Assembly (NCBI GenBank): GCA_002245855.1
Contig: NOUX01000003.1
Span: 526,314-590,313 of the forward strand
Reading direction: 5' to 3'
Source of the DNA: Sphingobacterium cellulitidis
GTDB taxonomy: Bacteria; Bacteroidota; Bacteroidia; Sphingobacteriales; Sphingobacteriaceae
Length of the DNA stretch: 64,000 bases
Shown here: in pieces, positions 38,043 through 47,217 of the stretch
How the letters are laid out: every line of letters begins with the position of its first letter
Position numbering within the stretch: position 1 is the first letter of the stretch
Program-made: the position numbers and the translations under genes
The notes under the pieces: model-generated
Told to the model about the DNA's origin: nothing
The model's input: only the letters and a program-made list of their open reading frames with translations
The model's database searches: none

Positions 38043-39842
38043 ATGAGTTATCAGAATACCTCGATTAAACAGATCGTTACCGATATAGAACATAATAAGG
38101 CGTACCTACCTGCGATACAACGCAGGTTTGTGTGGCCTCGATGGAAAATAGAAAAATTATTTGATTCTATCATGCGTAATTATCCCATTGGTTCTTTTTT
38201 GTTTTGGACATTAAAAAAGGAAAAGGCTAAAGATTATGTTTTCTATGAATTTCTAAAAAATTATGATGAGCGTCATCCTTACAATAAACGCAAAAATGGA
38301 CATTTTCTGTATGAAGAGATTACAGGTGTATTGGATGGTCAGCAGCGTTTAAGTTCAATTTATTTAGGGTTGCAAGGTACACATATTACGAAGTTGAAAA
38401 ACTTTAAGCGTAAAAGTAGTCATGCATATCCAGAAACGAAGCTTTATCTGAATTTATTGCATTTACCTTATGTAGAGAATGATCAGCAAGAACTAATTTT
38501 TAATAGAGAGTTTAATTTCGAATTTCGCTTTTTGACCGATTCAGATGCTGAAAAGGCCTATACGGATGATAAACAAACTGCCTTTTGGTTTTGGGTAGGT
38601 GATATTATAGGTTGGAAGGATGATCCAGAAATAGATGAGCAATATGATATTTTGCTTGCACGATGTACTGATGAGCAGCAAATAGAACTATTTAAAGCAC
38701 AAAAGCGCATTATCAAGAAAGGCTTACGTGATTTGCACAAACGACTAAATGATCCAGTCATCAATTATTTCAATATAAAAAATGATGATTTAGAAGATAT
38801 TCTTGAAATATTTATACGTGTGAATAGTGGAGGTATGATTCTGTCGAAAACAGATTTATTATTTTCGACGATTGTAGCCACTTGGGAAGATGGTAGAGAT
38901 GTTATTGAAAAATTCCTACAGCATCTTAATCAAATGGGCGAAGGTTATAATTTTAATAACGACTTTTTGATGCGTGCTTGTCTCGTTTTATCTGATTTAC
39001 CTGTCTTATTTAAGGTGAATTCTTTCAAATCTGAGAATGTTCAAATGATAAAAGATCGTTGGTCGGCGATTGTAGATGCACTTAATCATACTGTTAATTT
39101 ATTAATTGATTTTGGGTTTACTAAAGAGACCTTGGCGTCACATAATGCGATTATCATAGTTGCTTATTTTATTCTTAAAGGCGGAAATATAACGGATCCT
39201 ACAAGTGTAGAAAATATTCGAAAATACTTATTATATGCCCATTTGAAGAATATCTATGGCGGTCAAGGGGATCAGATTATCTCTGCTTTACGTAATATAG
39301 TCAGTGATAAGGAATCCTTCAAATTACAGCATACTATTTTTCCTTTACAAGAAATGTTAGGAACCAGGTTAGCTGCTAATAAGTCATTAAAGATAGATAG
39401 GGAGGATATTAATGATTTTATGAACTATAAATTAGGACATAATTCTTTTTATATTTTGTCCTTACTCTATCCTAATAATCGCTATTCAGAAGTCTATTAT
39501 CACCAAGATCATATACACCCACATGCAGGTTTTAACGCTCATAATTTTAGTGAACTATCTCTTACTGCAGAGGAAGCTCAAGAATGGTTAAAGCTTAAAG
39601 ATTCGGTTCCGAATCTTCAATTGTTAGAGGGGAAACGTAACACATCGAAAAATGATAAATCATTAAGTAATTGGATTCATGGGAAAGATAGCGCTGGAGC
39701 TCTCAACGTTCCTGATATAGTAAAGTATTGCGTAGATAATTATATAGATTCTTCAATAGGTTTTGAGTTCAAGGATTTTATTCGTTTTTATGAATTAAGG
39801 AAGCAAAATTTGATTAATCGATTAGAACAAATATTGCTGTAG
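38043..39842 (+). CDS. DUF262 plus HNH-like protein (GmrSD/type IV restriction-like) inside the BREX operon
   Basis: 599 residues. The N-terminal DUF262 (ParB/Srx-like NTPase) has YLPAIQRRFVWP (21-32) and the hallmark DGQQR at 98-102 (GVLDGQQRLSSIYLGL), plus RVNSGGMILSKTDLLFS. The C-terminal part carries an HNH-type pattern around His487-Pro493 (HQDHIHP) and then LQLLEGKRNTSKNDKSLSNW, as in the GmrD-side nuclease of GmrSD proteins that cleave modified DNA. It is therefore likely a single-chain type IV-like restriction factor. Such genes accompany some BREX loci (BrxU is a GmrSD homologue). It lies 20 bases after pglX. Confidence 0.85.
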   Translation: MSYQNTSIKQIVTDIEHNKAYLPAIQRRFVWPRWKIEKLFDSIMRNYPIGSFLFWTLKKEKAKDYVFYEFLKNYDERHPYNKRKNGHFLYEEITGVLDGQQRLSSIYLGLQGTHITKLKNFKRKSSHAYPETKLYLNLLHLPYVENDQQELIFNREFNFEFRFLTDSDAEKAYTDDKQTAFWFWVGDIIGWKDDPEIDEQYDILLARCTDEQQIELFKAQKRIIKKGLRDLHKRLNDPVINYFNIKNDDLEDILEIFIRVNSGGMILSKTDLLFSTIVATWEDGRDVIEKFLQHLNQMGEGYNFNNDFLMRACLVLSDLPVLFKVNSFKSENVQMIKDRWSAIVDALNHTVNLLIDFGFTKETLASHNAIIIVAYFILKGGNITDPTSVENIRKYLLYAHLKNIYGGQGDQIISALRNIVSDKESFKLQHTIFPLQEMLGTRLAANKSLKIDREDINDFMNYKLGHNSFYILSLLYPNNRYSEVYYHQDHIHPHAGFNAHNFSELSLTAEEAQEWLKLKDSVPNLQLLEGKRNTSKNDKSLSNWIHGKDSAGALNVPDIVKYCVDNYIDSSIGFEFKDFIRFYELRKQNLINRLEQILL

Positions 39843-39843
39843 T

Positions 39844-40348
39844 GTTTTTTATTGTAAGATATATACCCAAACTTTATGCGCACTACAACATTACGAGTGT
39901 GCAAATATCACATCATACAGCTGTGAACAAATATTTCAAACAATGCGTCTATTACGTTTGAGTTATGCAGAAGCTGAGCAAATGTTTAAACGCATGATAT
40001 TTAATGTGGTAGCTTGTAATTGTGATTATCACACTAAAAACTTTGCTTTATTGAAGGATGCTCAAGGAAAATGGTAGTAAGTATCAGCATTTGATATTTT
40101 TTTTCGCATATCGTCAAGATAGTTTATGGGTGAGTCAGCATAATTTAAGTATCATCGGTAAACTTAAAGATTTTGGATTTGAAGATTTGATAACAATTGC
40201 CGAACAAAACTCTATTCGTAATACAGAAAAATTCTTAGAGCAAGCACTTTAATTGGTAAAAGATTGGAGTAAATTTGCGGAAATGCTTCAAGTTGAGAGA
40301 TTATTGGCAAAGCAAATAGATAGGGATATAATCAAGGAAATGAAATGA
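39844..40348 (+). pseudogene. decayed 3' part of a hipA-like kinase toxin gene
   Basis: Directly after the DUF262 stop, one frame reads ...TLCALQHYECANITSY, then EQIFQTMRLLRLSYAEAEQMF and IFNVVACNCDYHTKNFALLKDAQGKW, which is the C-terminal lobe of HipA (normally NxDDHTKNF). It is broken by TAG at 40075 and TAA at 40078. A frame change near a T-run at about 40093-40100 leads into FAYRQDSLWVSQHNLSIIGK, again hipA-like. There is a further in-frame TAA at 40250, and then VKDWSKFAEMLQVERLL to a TGA at 40346-40348. The N-terminal two-thirds, including the kinase N-lobe, are missing. The stop overlaps the pglZ ATG (ATGA), so hipA was once coupled to pglZ. The invariant catalytic Asp pair is also altered (NCDYH). 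Confidence 0.8.
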
Positions 40349-42897
40349 TAATAGATAAAATACGTAATAGATTTAAAGAAATTAGTACGCCTATACTTTT
40401 ATTCTTTGATGGTGAACAGGAGTATAGAGAAGAAGTATTAAATATTATTGATGAAGAATTTAAGGTATTAGAAGTAAAAGACAATTACTTTCGCATAAAA
40501 TATGAGGTAGAAATTTTGAATGCCAATTCAAAATTTCTATTGTACCATCCGTTTGAGCGTCCCAATGCAAAAGGCTTGAAAGATTATCCTTTAACGGATT
40601 TATTATTTGCTAATGAGGAATTACTCGTGGATGAGTCTGGCGATATCATAACAAAATATGCTATTCATCATTCGCATGCACCGTTATTAATGCAATATAA
40701 GCGTTTTGTAAAGGCTAATAAGTATCAATCAAAATTATTGCCCGTACTAACAGCCAATCCTTTTAATCCGTATAAATTTCAGAATGCGATTATCTCTTTT
40801 TTATTAAACGAGAAAAAAGTTGGTAAAGATAACTTCAATTTGATTCGCATATTCGAGATTTTAAATGAATCTGCAGAGCAATGGGAAAAGCAAATTAAAG
40901 TTTTGCAAAAGGAAAAGTTAGTCGATATCGTAATAGAGCTTATTCACAAAACGACACATATTGAGGTTCAAGATATAACGGCTGCTAGTTTGCAATCTTT
41001 ATTTTTAAAACTAAAATATAATGCCTTAACGCGCTATATAAAAGATGTAAGTGCGCAAGATCCATATAAGTCATTAAAAATAAGTGATGAAATAACCTTG
41101 TCAAAGATGGAGTTATTCTTCAAAGAATGGCAGGATGATGTACATAAAACAGCATCCTTGGAGGCTGTATTGCAAGGATTAGGTTCTTCATTGGATGAAA
41201 CAAAGGTAATAGCTGCCTATGGAACTACGGTGGAGTTTGGTTTGCAAACGAGCCATATTGTACAGTACGAACTGGATCAAGTGGCAGACATTGTTAATGA
41301 TAAACCTGCTGAGGCATTAGAAATAATTTCAGGCTGGCAGATAGATCAGAAACTTGTAGAAAGCTTTGGAGTTCCTATAGATTTTCTAAAAAATACGGCT
41401 AAGTTTTATAATTTAAGAAAGAACTATAGAGATTTTGATTTCAATTATATTGAGGATTATATTCAAAAATATGAATCCGAAATATTTGGTTTAGATAATT
41501 ATTATAGACAAGCCTATACAACTTATCAAACCCTTGATCGCGAGCAAGATGCTCATAGCTATCAGGCTGTATTTATGCGTTTAAATAAAGATTATGATCA
41601 GTATTTGATTGACTTAAACCAGTCTTGGTTAAAAATATTGACTGAAAAAAAATTTGATTTAAACCAAACGCAAGTTCCTAAGCAGTATAATTTCTATACG
41701 GACTTATTAGCTGCTAATCCTCATAAGAAAGTAGTCATTATTTCAGATGGATTTAGATATGAGTTAGCAAAAGATTTAGTATTAGAGTTAAAATCTGATA
41801 TTTATAATACTATTGATTTGAAGGGAATGTTAGCTTCTATTCCTTCTTATACTAATTTAGGGATGTCTAATTTATTGCCCAATTTGGGGATAGAGGCTGT
41901 AATAAGTACTGACTGTATTGATTATAGCATAAATGGTGTAAAGACGAACAGCAGCAATAGAGAGAAAATATTGAAAATGTATGAGCCAGATTCCTTAGTG
42001 CTAGACTATGCTAATTTTATGCGCTTAAGTATTGCCGATCAGCGTGAAGTGTTAAAGCCAGCAAAACTGATCTATATCTATCACAATTGGATGGATAATA
42101 TTGGCGATAAACGAAGCTCTGAGTATTATACGTTTGAAGCTGTAACGCAGTGTATCGATCAGTTAAAGCTATTGATTAAGAAGCTCTATAACAGCTTAAA
42201 TATATACAATGTGTATGTTACGGCTGATCACGGCTTTTTATTCAATTACAATGAGATAAAAGAAAACTCTAGACAAGTATTTCCAAGTGTAGTTACTTGT
42301 TTAAAAGAACATACACGATTTTGTTTAACAAATGAAAGTATTAAATCGAAAGATGTTTTTCAACTTGCCTTAAGTAATACGACAAATATTGAATCGGATG
42401 TAGCTGTAATCTTACCTAAGGGTATTAATCGATTTAAGAAATTAGGTGGATTTGGTGTACAATTTGTTCATGGCGGAGCTTCTATTCAGGAGTTAATAGT
42501 GCCAGTCATGTCACTTTCTCGAAAGCGACATACGAAGCATGAAAACGTAACGTTTAAACGTTTTGATCAGCTGAAAACATTAGCTACAAGTTCTGCGAAA
42601 TTTAAATTGATTCAAGAACAAGCTGTAGGAGACAGTTTTCAGGCAATAACACTTAGTATAGGTTTGTATGATTTAAATAACCAACTCATTTCTAATGAGG
42701 TGGAGATAGAGTTAAATGCTGTGTCACAGCAACCCTCGGACCGCATATTTGAGTTTAAGCTCGAACTTAATGCTACTGGTTCATTGGTTAAATCAGCCTA
42801 TTTAAAAGCATACAATAAGAAAGATATAGAGCAATTAAATCCTATATTAAACGATTTAATTAAAATAAATACCTTAACCGAAATTGATGAATTCTAA
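40345..42897 (+). CDS. pglZ: BREX phosphatase-fold protein PglZ
   Basis: 850 residues. The alkaline-phosphatase-superfamily core shows VVIISDGFRYELAKDL with Asp468 and YVTADHGFLFNYNE with Asp628/His629, both expected metal ligands. The N-terminal region (LFFDGEQEYREEVL) and the C-terminal beta domain fit PglZ type A of type 1 BREX. PglZ is a core component required for methylation and defence. Its start overlaps the stop of the hipA remnant and its stop overlaps the brxL start (TAATG). Confidence 0.95.
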   Translation: MIIDKIRNRFKEISTPILLFFDGEQEYREEVLNIIDEEFKVLEVKDNYFRIKYEVEILNANSKFLLYHPFERPNAKGLKDYPLTDLLFANEELLVDESGDIITKYAIHHSHAPLLMQYKRFVKANKYQSKLLPVLTANPFNPYKFQNAIISFLLNEKKVGKDNFNLIRIFEILNESAEQWEKQIKVLQKEKLVDIVIELIHKTTHIEVQDITAASLQSLFLKLKYNALTRYIKDVSAQDPYKSLKISDEITLSKMELFFKEWQDDVHKTASLEAVLQGLGSSLDETKVIAAYGTTVEFGLQTSHIVQYELDQVADIVNDKPAEALEIISGWQIDQKLVESFGVPIDFLKNTAKFYNLRKNYRDFDFNYIEDYIQKYESEIFGLDNYYRQAYTTYQTLDREQDAHSYQAVFMRLNKDYDQYLIDLNQSWLKILTEKKFDLNQTQVPKQYNFYTDLLAANPHKKVVIISDGFRYELAKDLVLELKSDIYNTIDLKGMLASIPSYTNLGMSNLLPNLGIEAVISTDCIDYSINGVKTNSSNREKILKMYEPDSLVLDYANFMRLSIADQREVLKPAKLIYIYHNWMDNIGDKRSSEYYTFEAVTQCIDQLKLLIKKLYNSLNIYNVYVTADHGFLFNYNEIKENSRQVFPSVVTCLKEHTRFCLTNESIKSKDVFQLALSNTTNIESDVAVILPKGINRFKKLGGFGVQFVHGGASIQELIVPVMSLSRKRHTKHENVTFKRFDQLKTLATSSAKFKLIQEQAVGDSFQAITLSIGLYDLNNQLISNEVEIELNAVSQQPSDRIFEFKLELNATGSLVKSAYLKAYNKKDIEQLNPILNDLIKINTLTEIDEF

Positions 42898-44930
42898 TGA
42901 AAGTGCTAGATCAAAAAATAATTGAACATTTTGAAGGTAAAGTAGTAAGAAAAGATCTAACTAAATTGATAAAAGGTAATGCTGTCGTTCCTTCTTACGT
43001 TTTGGAATATTTATTAGGTCAGCATTGTTCTACAAATGATGAGGAAATTATCAAGCACGGTATAGAGAAAGTAAAATCAATTATAGCCAATCATTTTGTA
43101 CACAGAGATGAGGCGGAAATAGTAAAATCTACTATAAGGGAAAAGGGTAAACATCGCATCATCGATAAAATATCCGTAAAACTTAATGACAAGGCAGATC
43201 GTTACGAAGCACGATTTAGTAATCTTGGTATTCAAGCCATTCCAATTGCTGACAATATAGTAAAAGCTAATCCTAAGATACTTACTGAAGGTGTTTGGTC
43301 TTTAATCAATTTGGAATATTTTGCTGTTGAAGAAAGAAATATGCCACCTTGGATTATTGAAAGTGTGAAACCTATTCAAATATCCAATGTAGATTTGAGC
43401 GATTATAAAGCTTTGCGATCTCAATTCAACACAGATGAGTGGATGAATTTGTTAATGCAATCCATTGGTTTAAATCCAGAGGAGTTTTCTACTCGATCGA
43501 AATTAATTCAGCTAAGTCGACTGATTCCTTTTACGGAAAACAATTATAATTTCATCGAATTAGGTCCGAAAGGCACTGGTAAGTCTCACATATATTCAGA
43601 GTTATCACCACATGGTATTTTAATTTCAGGAGGCGAGGTTTCAAAAGCGAAGCTTTTTGTAAATAATTCCAATGGAAACATTGGTTTGGTAGGCTATTGG
43701 GATGTGATTGCCTACGACGAATTTGCTGGAAAAACAAAGAAGGTAGATCGTGGCTTGGTAGATATCATGAAAAACTACATGGCGAATAAATCCTTCTCTA
43801 GAGGTACGGATGTTTATCAAGCAGAAGCGTCTATGGTATTTGTAGGGAATACTGATCATTCGGTTTCGTATATGTTGCGAAATTCACATTTATTTGATGC
43901 ATTACCCAAAGACTATCATGATACAGCCTTCTTAGATCGTATGCATGCCTACATACCAGGATGGGAAGTTTCAAAATTGCGCAATGAGCATTTTACTTTT
44001 GATTTTGGATTTATAGTAGACTATTTGGCAGAGGTACTTAAAGCCTTACGCAAAGAAGATCATAGCAAGTTGTATCAGCAGTATTTTACTTTATCGAATA
44101 GTATCACGACGCGTGATAAGACGGCGATTGAGAAGACATTTTCAGGCTTGCTTAAAATCATCCATCCTGATCTGAATGTTACGGAATCTGATGTGAAAGT
44201 TTTATTGGACTTTGCTATTGAGTGTCGGAAGCGGGTGAAGGATCAGCTAATCAAAATGGATGAAACTTTTAATGATGATCCTGTAACTTTTTCGTATATA
44301 GATAGCTCGGGCGAGGTTAGATATATTCAAACCTTAGAAGAGATTGAATTTGGTCAACCCGAACGACATGCTTTGCCAATATATGGTAGTGTTAATACTG
44401 TATTAAATGCAGCAGAATTAGCTATTCCAGATCAGGTGAAAAAGCCCCTATTATCAGCTAAGACTGTTAACGTTCGAGAGAATCAATCTAATATTAGTTA
44501 TGAAAAACTGTTTGGCGAATATTTAGATGGGGTGCATCAAATCAGTATTGTTGATCCATATATTCGATACCCTTATCAGGTTCGAAATTTGATGGAGCTT
44601 GTTCGTTTGATATTATCTAAGCGGACAGATGAGGAGACCATAGCTATTCACCTTAAGACCTTCAATACGGACGATAAGATTCCAGAGATGATAGATACTT
44701 TCGACGAGTTGAAGGATTCCTTATTGGATATGGAAGTGGATTTCAGTTATGAATTTGCTGAGAATATCCATGACCGTAGTATCACTTTGGATAATGGATG
44801 GGTAATATCTTTAGGACGTGGTTTGGATATCTGGCAGAGAACAGGAGGTATGCTAGACTTCGCCGAATACTACCAAGAAAAGCGAATATGCAAGGAGTTT
44901 AATATGTTTATAGTTAAGGGGGGATTTTAA
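42897..44930 (+). CDS. brxL: BREX Lon-like AAA protein BrxL
   Basis: 677 residues, close to the usual length. Walker A GPKGTGKS at 223-230 (ELGPKGTGKSHIYSELSPHG), Walker B with Asp274/Glu275 (VIAYDEFAGK), then the sensor region VGNTDHS and FLDRMHAYIPGWEV. The C-terminal part (about 560-677) is the Lon-protease-like domain of BrxL (DNGWVISLGRGLDIWQR). BrxL is a DNA-binding AAA ring required for phage exclusion but not for methylation. Its stop codon is immediately followed by the GTG of the next gene. Confidence 0.95.
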   Translation: MKVLDQKIIEHFEGKVVRKDLTKLIKGNAVVPSYVLEYLLGQHCSTNDEEIIKHGIEKVKSIIANHFVHRDEAEIVKSTIREKGKHRIIDKISVKLNDKADRYEARFSNLGIQAIPIADNIVKANPKILTEGVWSLINLEYFAVEERNMPPWIIESVKPIQISNVDLSDYKALRSQFNTDEWMNLLMQSIGLNPEEFSTRSKLIQLSRLIPFTENNYNFIELGPKGTGKSHIYSELSPHGILISGGEVSKAKLFVNNSNGNIGLVGYWDVIAYDEFAGKTKKVDRGLVDIMKNYMANKSFSRGTDVYQAEASMVFVGNTDHSVSYMLRNSHLFDALPKDYHDTAFLDRMHAYIPGWEVSKLRNEHFTFDFGFIVDYLAEVLKALRKEDHSKLYQQYFTLSNSITTRDKTAIEKTFSGLLKIIHPDLNVTESDVKVLLDFAIECRKRVKDQLIKMDETFNDDPVTFSYIDSSGEVRYIQTLEEIEFGQPERHALPIYGSVNTVLNAAELAIPDQVKKPLLSAKTVNVRENQSNISYEKLFGEYLDGVHQISIVDPYIRYPYQVRNLMELVRLILSKRTDEETIAIHLKTFNTDDKIPEMIDTFDELKDSLLDMEVDFSYEFAENIHDRSITLDNGWVISLGRGLDIWQRTGGMLDFAEYYQEKRICKEFNMFIVKGGF

Positions 44931-46286
44931 GTGGAAATACTTCAAATATGCATTCCTTTAATAATAGCTATTTTTGCTATGGCTTTTCCTTTAGCTATTA
45001 ATGAGATTGGTAGCATAAATTCAAAATATAACTCCGAAAAAATTCTTGAGATATTTAGAAGACAATTCGGTTGGAATGTCTTCTACTATACGCTAATAAT
45101 TTCTTTGCTTTTAATTGCAATCTATGCGTCAGGACGTGTCTTTGGTTTTACTCTTCGGTTTAATCATCTTTTAATTTGGAGTATCTTTATTATTTCAATT
45201 CTACTTTCTGTTTTTCTTATATTATTTGTAAATAATGTCATGACTTATAAGAGTGATATATCTCTTAAAAAGTACTTGTTAGAAAAGGATAATAATAGTT
45301 ATAATTTTAAGGATGAGTTACTTGATTTGTATATATATTTTCTAAAAAAGGATAAAAGCTATACAGACCACGAATTATGGATATATTTTTCTGAATATTT
45401 TTCTAATATTAGAAAAAATAATGCTGTTTCTGATACTGATTTACAAATTATTAATAGATTGAATAGTGTAGTATTGGATGGTACTTCGATGGATTATGTT
45501 TTGTTGCAGTATAATGCTTCTGCAGGGGAATGGCTAATAGGTCGACATGAATATAATGGAAGGATTAAACAAAACATCTACTCATTCATTTGGAATAGGC
45601 TTAAGCAAGCTCTTTCAATGGATAAATCTTATATCTTGATCAAGTTTTGGATGATTATTTATGATTATATAGATCGTATACCAACTATATTACCAGAACA
45701 AAATGAACAAGGAGAAATAATTAACCAAGATTCTGTCAATGATTCAGCTGATGAAATACAAGATTTAATTGATTTCGCTACTGCAATGGGAGGGATGTTG
45801 TATTATAAAAATAAGTTACAAGATATTTCTACTATATTTTATTACACCCAAAGTCAACCGCCGGTCTATAAAGCTATCCTACCAGCTAAAGTAAGAGATT
45901 GTATAAAATTATATAGCAATTTTTATAACGGTCCAGTACATAGGTATTCTTTGTTAGATACTAAATATCCGTTTCCTGATTTGGTGGGAATCAATGCAGA
46001 GAGTACAATAATTGGGAATATTTTACGGTTTATAGTATTAGAATATCTTAGGCTATTTACAATACCATCTACTTATTATGGTTTTGAGCCTTTGGATTAT
46101 ACAGGTTTAGAAGAAGAACATATAAGTAATTTGTTGAGTTTTCATGACTTTTTTTCAGAGAGATTAGCTGAGTTTGTGGCTGATAAAGACTTGTGTTTTC
46201 GTATTTTTGGACTTAGGACATTTAGTCAAGATCCTGTAGCATATTTTGATGAAATTGTACGCCATTATGAAGTTACTAATTCTTAA
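44931..46286 (+). CDS. unrecognised membrane protein coupled to brxL
   Basis: 451 residues with a GTG start directly abutting the brxL TAA (zero gap), so it is part of the BREX operon. Three N-terminal hydrophobic segments (about 4-24, 49-72 and 79-105) are followed by a long soluble, helix-rich domain of about 340 residues with no motif I recognise; it has WLIGRHEYNGRIKQNIYSFIWNRL and TFSQDPVAYFDEIVRHYE. A membrane anchor plus large cytosolic domain resembles effectors of abortive-infection systems, but this is inference. It ends at a shared terminator. Not one of the six known type 1 BREX core proteins. Confidence 0.8.
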   Translation: MEILQICIPLIIAIFAMAFPLAINEIGSINSKYNSEKILEIFRRQFGWNVFYYTLIISLLLIAIYASGRVFGFTLRFNHLLIWSIFIISILLSVFLILFVNNVMTYKSDISLKKYLLEKDNNSYNFKDELLDLYIYFLKKDKSYTDHELWIYFSEYFSNIRKNNAVSDTDLQIINRLNSVVLDGTSMDYVLLQYNASAGEWLIGRHEYNGRIKQNIYSFIWNRLKQALSMDKSYILIKFWMIIYDYIDRIPTILPEQNEQGEIINQDSVNDSADEIQDLIDFATAMGGMLYYKNKLQDISTIFYYTQSQPPVYKAILPAKVRDCIKLYSNFYNGPVHRYSLLDTKYPFPDLVGINAESTIIGNILRFIVLEYLRLFTIPSTYYGFEPLDYTGLEEEHISNLLSFHDFFSERLAEFVADKDLCFRIFGLRTFSQDPVAYFDEIVRHYEVTNS

Positions 46287-46289
46287 TAG

Positions 46290-46326
46290 TATAAAGTCTT
46301 TAGTTATTTAATCTAAAGACTTTATA
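46290..46326. terminator. bidirectional terminator at the end of the BREX operon
   Basis: TATAAAGTCTTTAG (46290-46303) pairs with CTAAAGACTTTATA (46313-46326) around 9 bases, serving both the membrane-protein gene and the convergent HNH-like gene. Confidence 0.8.
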
Positions 46327-46338
46327 TTTTGAAGCCAA

Positions 46339-47217
46339 TTAATCAATTCCTAGGTCTTTGTGTATTTCACTCATTTCTTTATTGAAATTAATCTGTTCTA
46401 AAACTTTTAACTTTCGTTCTTCAGGCAAACAGTTTATACATGTCTCGTATTGAAATGATTTATAAGAATGATTGCATTTGGGGCATAAATCCATACTTTT
46501 GATATCCCAGTAATAAGCACATCTTCTACATGCAGTAATGGTATCTTCAAAGGATAGATATTTTATATTGTCCTCAATAAATTTTAAAGTTGCTTCTTTG
46601 TCTATTTCATCACATTTACTTGTAGTATAGAGTTGTTTCTTATATCTATATTCAATTCCCCTTAGATGATAAGGGTTAGCATACTTATCCTTTGTTGTAA
46701 AGCATTTTTTATCTAGAAATGTGGAATAATTTTCGTTATAATATTGTTCTATGAGCTCTTCTAATGATTTATATATTGGTTCATTGAAGGCATGTTTACA
46801 GCAAGTGCAGACATATTTTGGTAGAAGTTTTAGTCGTATCCTTGGACTCCAGGAATTACAATCTGGACAGATTGGCTCTGGCTTATAGTCAAATGTGTTT
46901 TTAATATAAATAATGAAATCTTCTTTATTAATCTCAAGAACTTCCCAGTTTTCAATATTGCTGTTTATTTGTTCGTTTTTATGATTGTAGAACTTCTGCG
47001 GATGGGAGCGATGTTGTAGTGTCAGATTATCCTTACTATTACAAATTTCGCAATAATTTTTTATGACTAGTTGTCTTCTTTCTTTCCAATCTTTCGTATG
47101 CCATGAGCGATTTTTGGTGTTACTATTTTGAACTAAAATAGTGGAGATTTCTTCGATAGATTTTTTATTATTTACTAAGTCTTCTTTTAAATCTTTAAAT
47201 TGTTGAAGAGATAACAT
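46339..47217 (-). CDS. HNH-like protein with several Cys-pair zinc sites
   Basis: 292 residues. An HNH-like core: RRQLVIKNYCEICNSKDNLTLQHRSHP, with Gln-His-Arg where most HNH enzymes have His-His, continuing to a second pair CPDC. Further pairs CTCC, CRRC, CPKC and CINC suggest two or three zinc ribbons. I do not recognise a named family; a DNA- or RNA-targeting nuclease or zinc-binding adaptor is plausible. It is AT-rich like the BREX genes and shares their terminator, so it probably came with the island, although on the opposite strand. Confidence 0.6.
   Translation of the reverse strand: MLSLQQFKDLKEDLVNNKKSIEEISTILVQNSNTKNRSWHTKDWKERRQLVIKNYCEICNSKDNLTLQHRSHPQKFYNHKNEQINSNIENWEVLEINKEDFIIYIKNTFDYKPEPICPDCNSWSPRIRLKLLPKYVCTCCKHAFNEPIYKSLEELIEQYYNENYSTFLDKKCFTTKDKYANPYHLRGIEYRYKKQLYTTSKCDEIDKEATLKFIEDNIKYLSFEDTITACRRCAYYWDIKSMDLCPKCNHSYKSFQYETCINCLPEERKLKVLEQINFNKEMSEIHKDLGID

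Noticed and set aside
40058-40252. Separate 64-residue gene between the DUF262 gene and pglZ
   Set aside because: The sequence continues the hipA frame upstream and downstream of stop codons, so it is part of the pseudogene.
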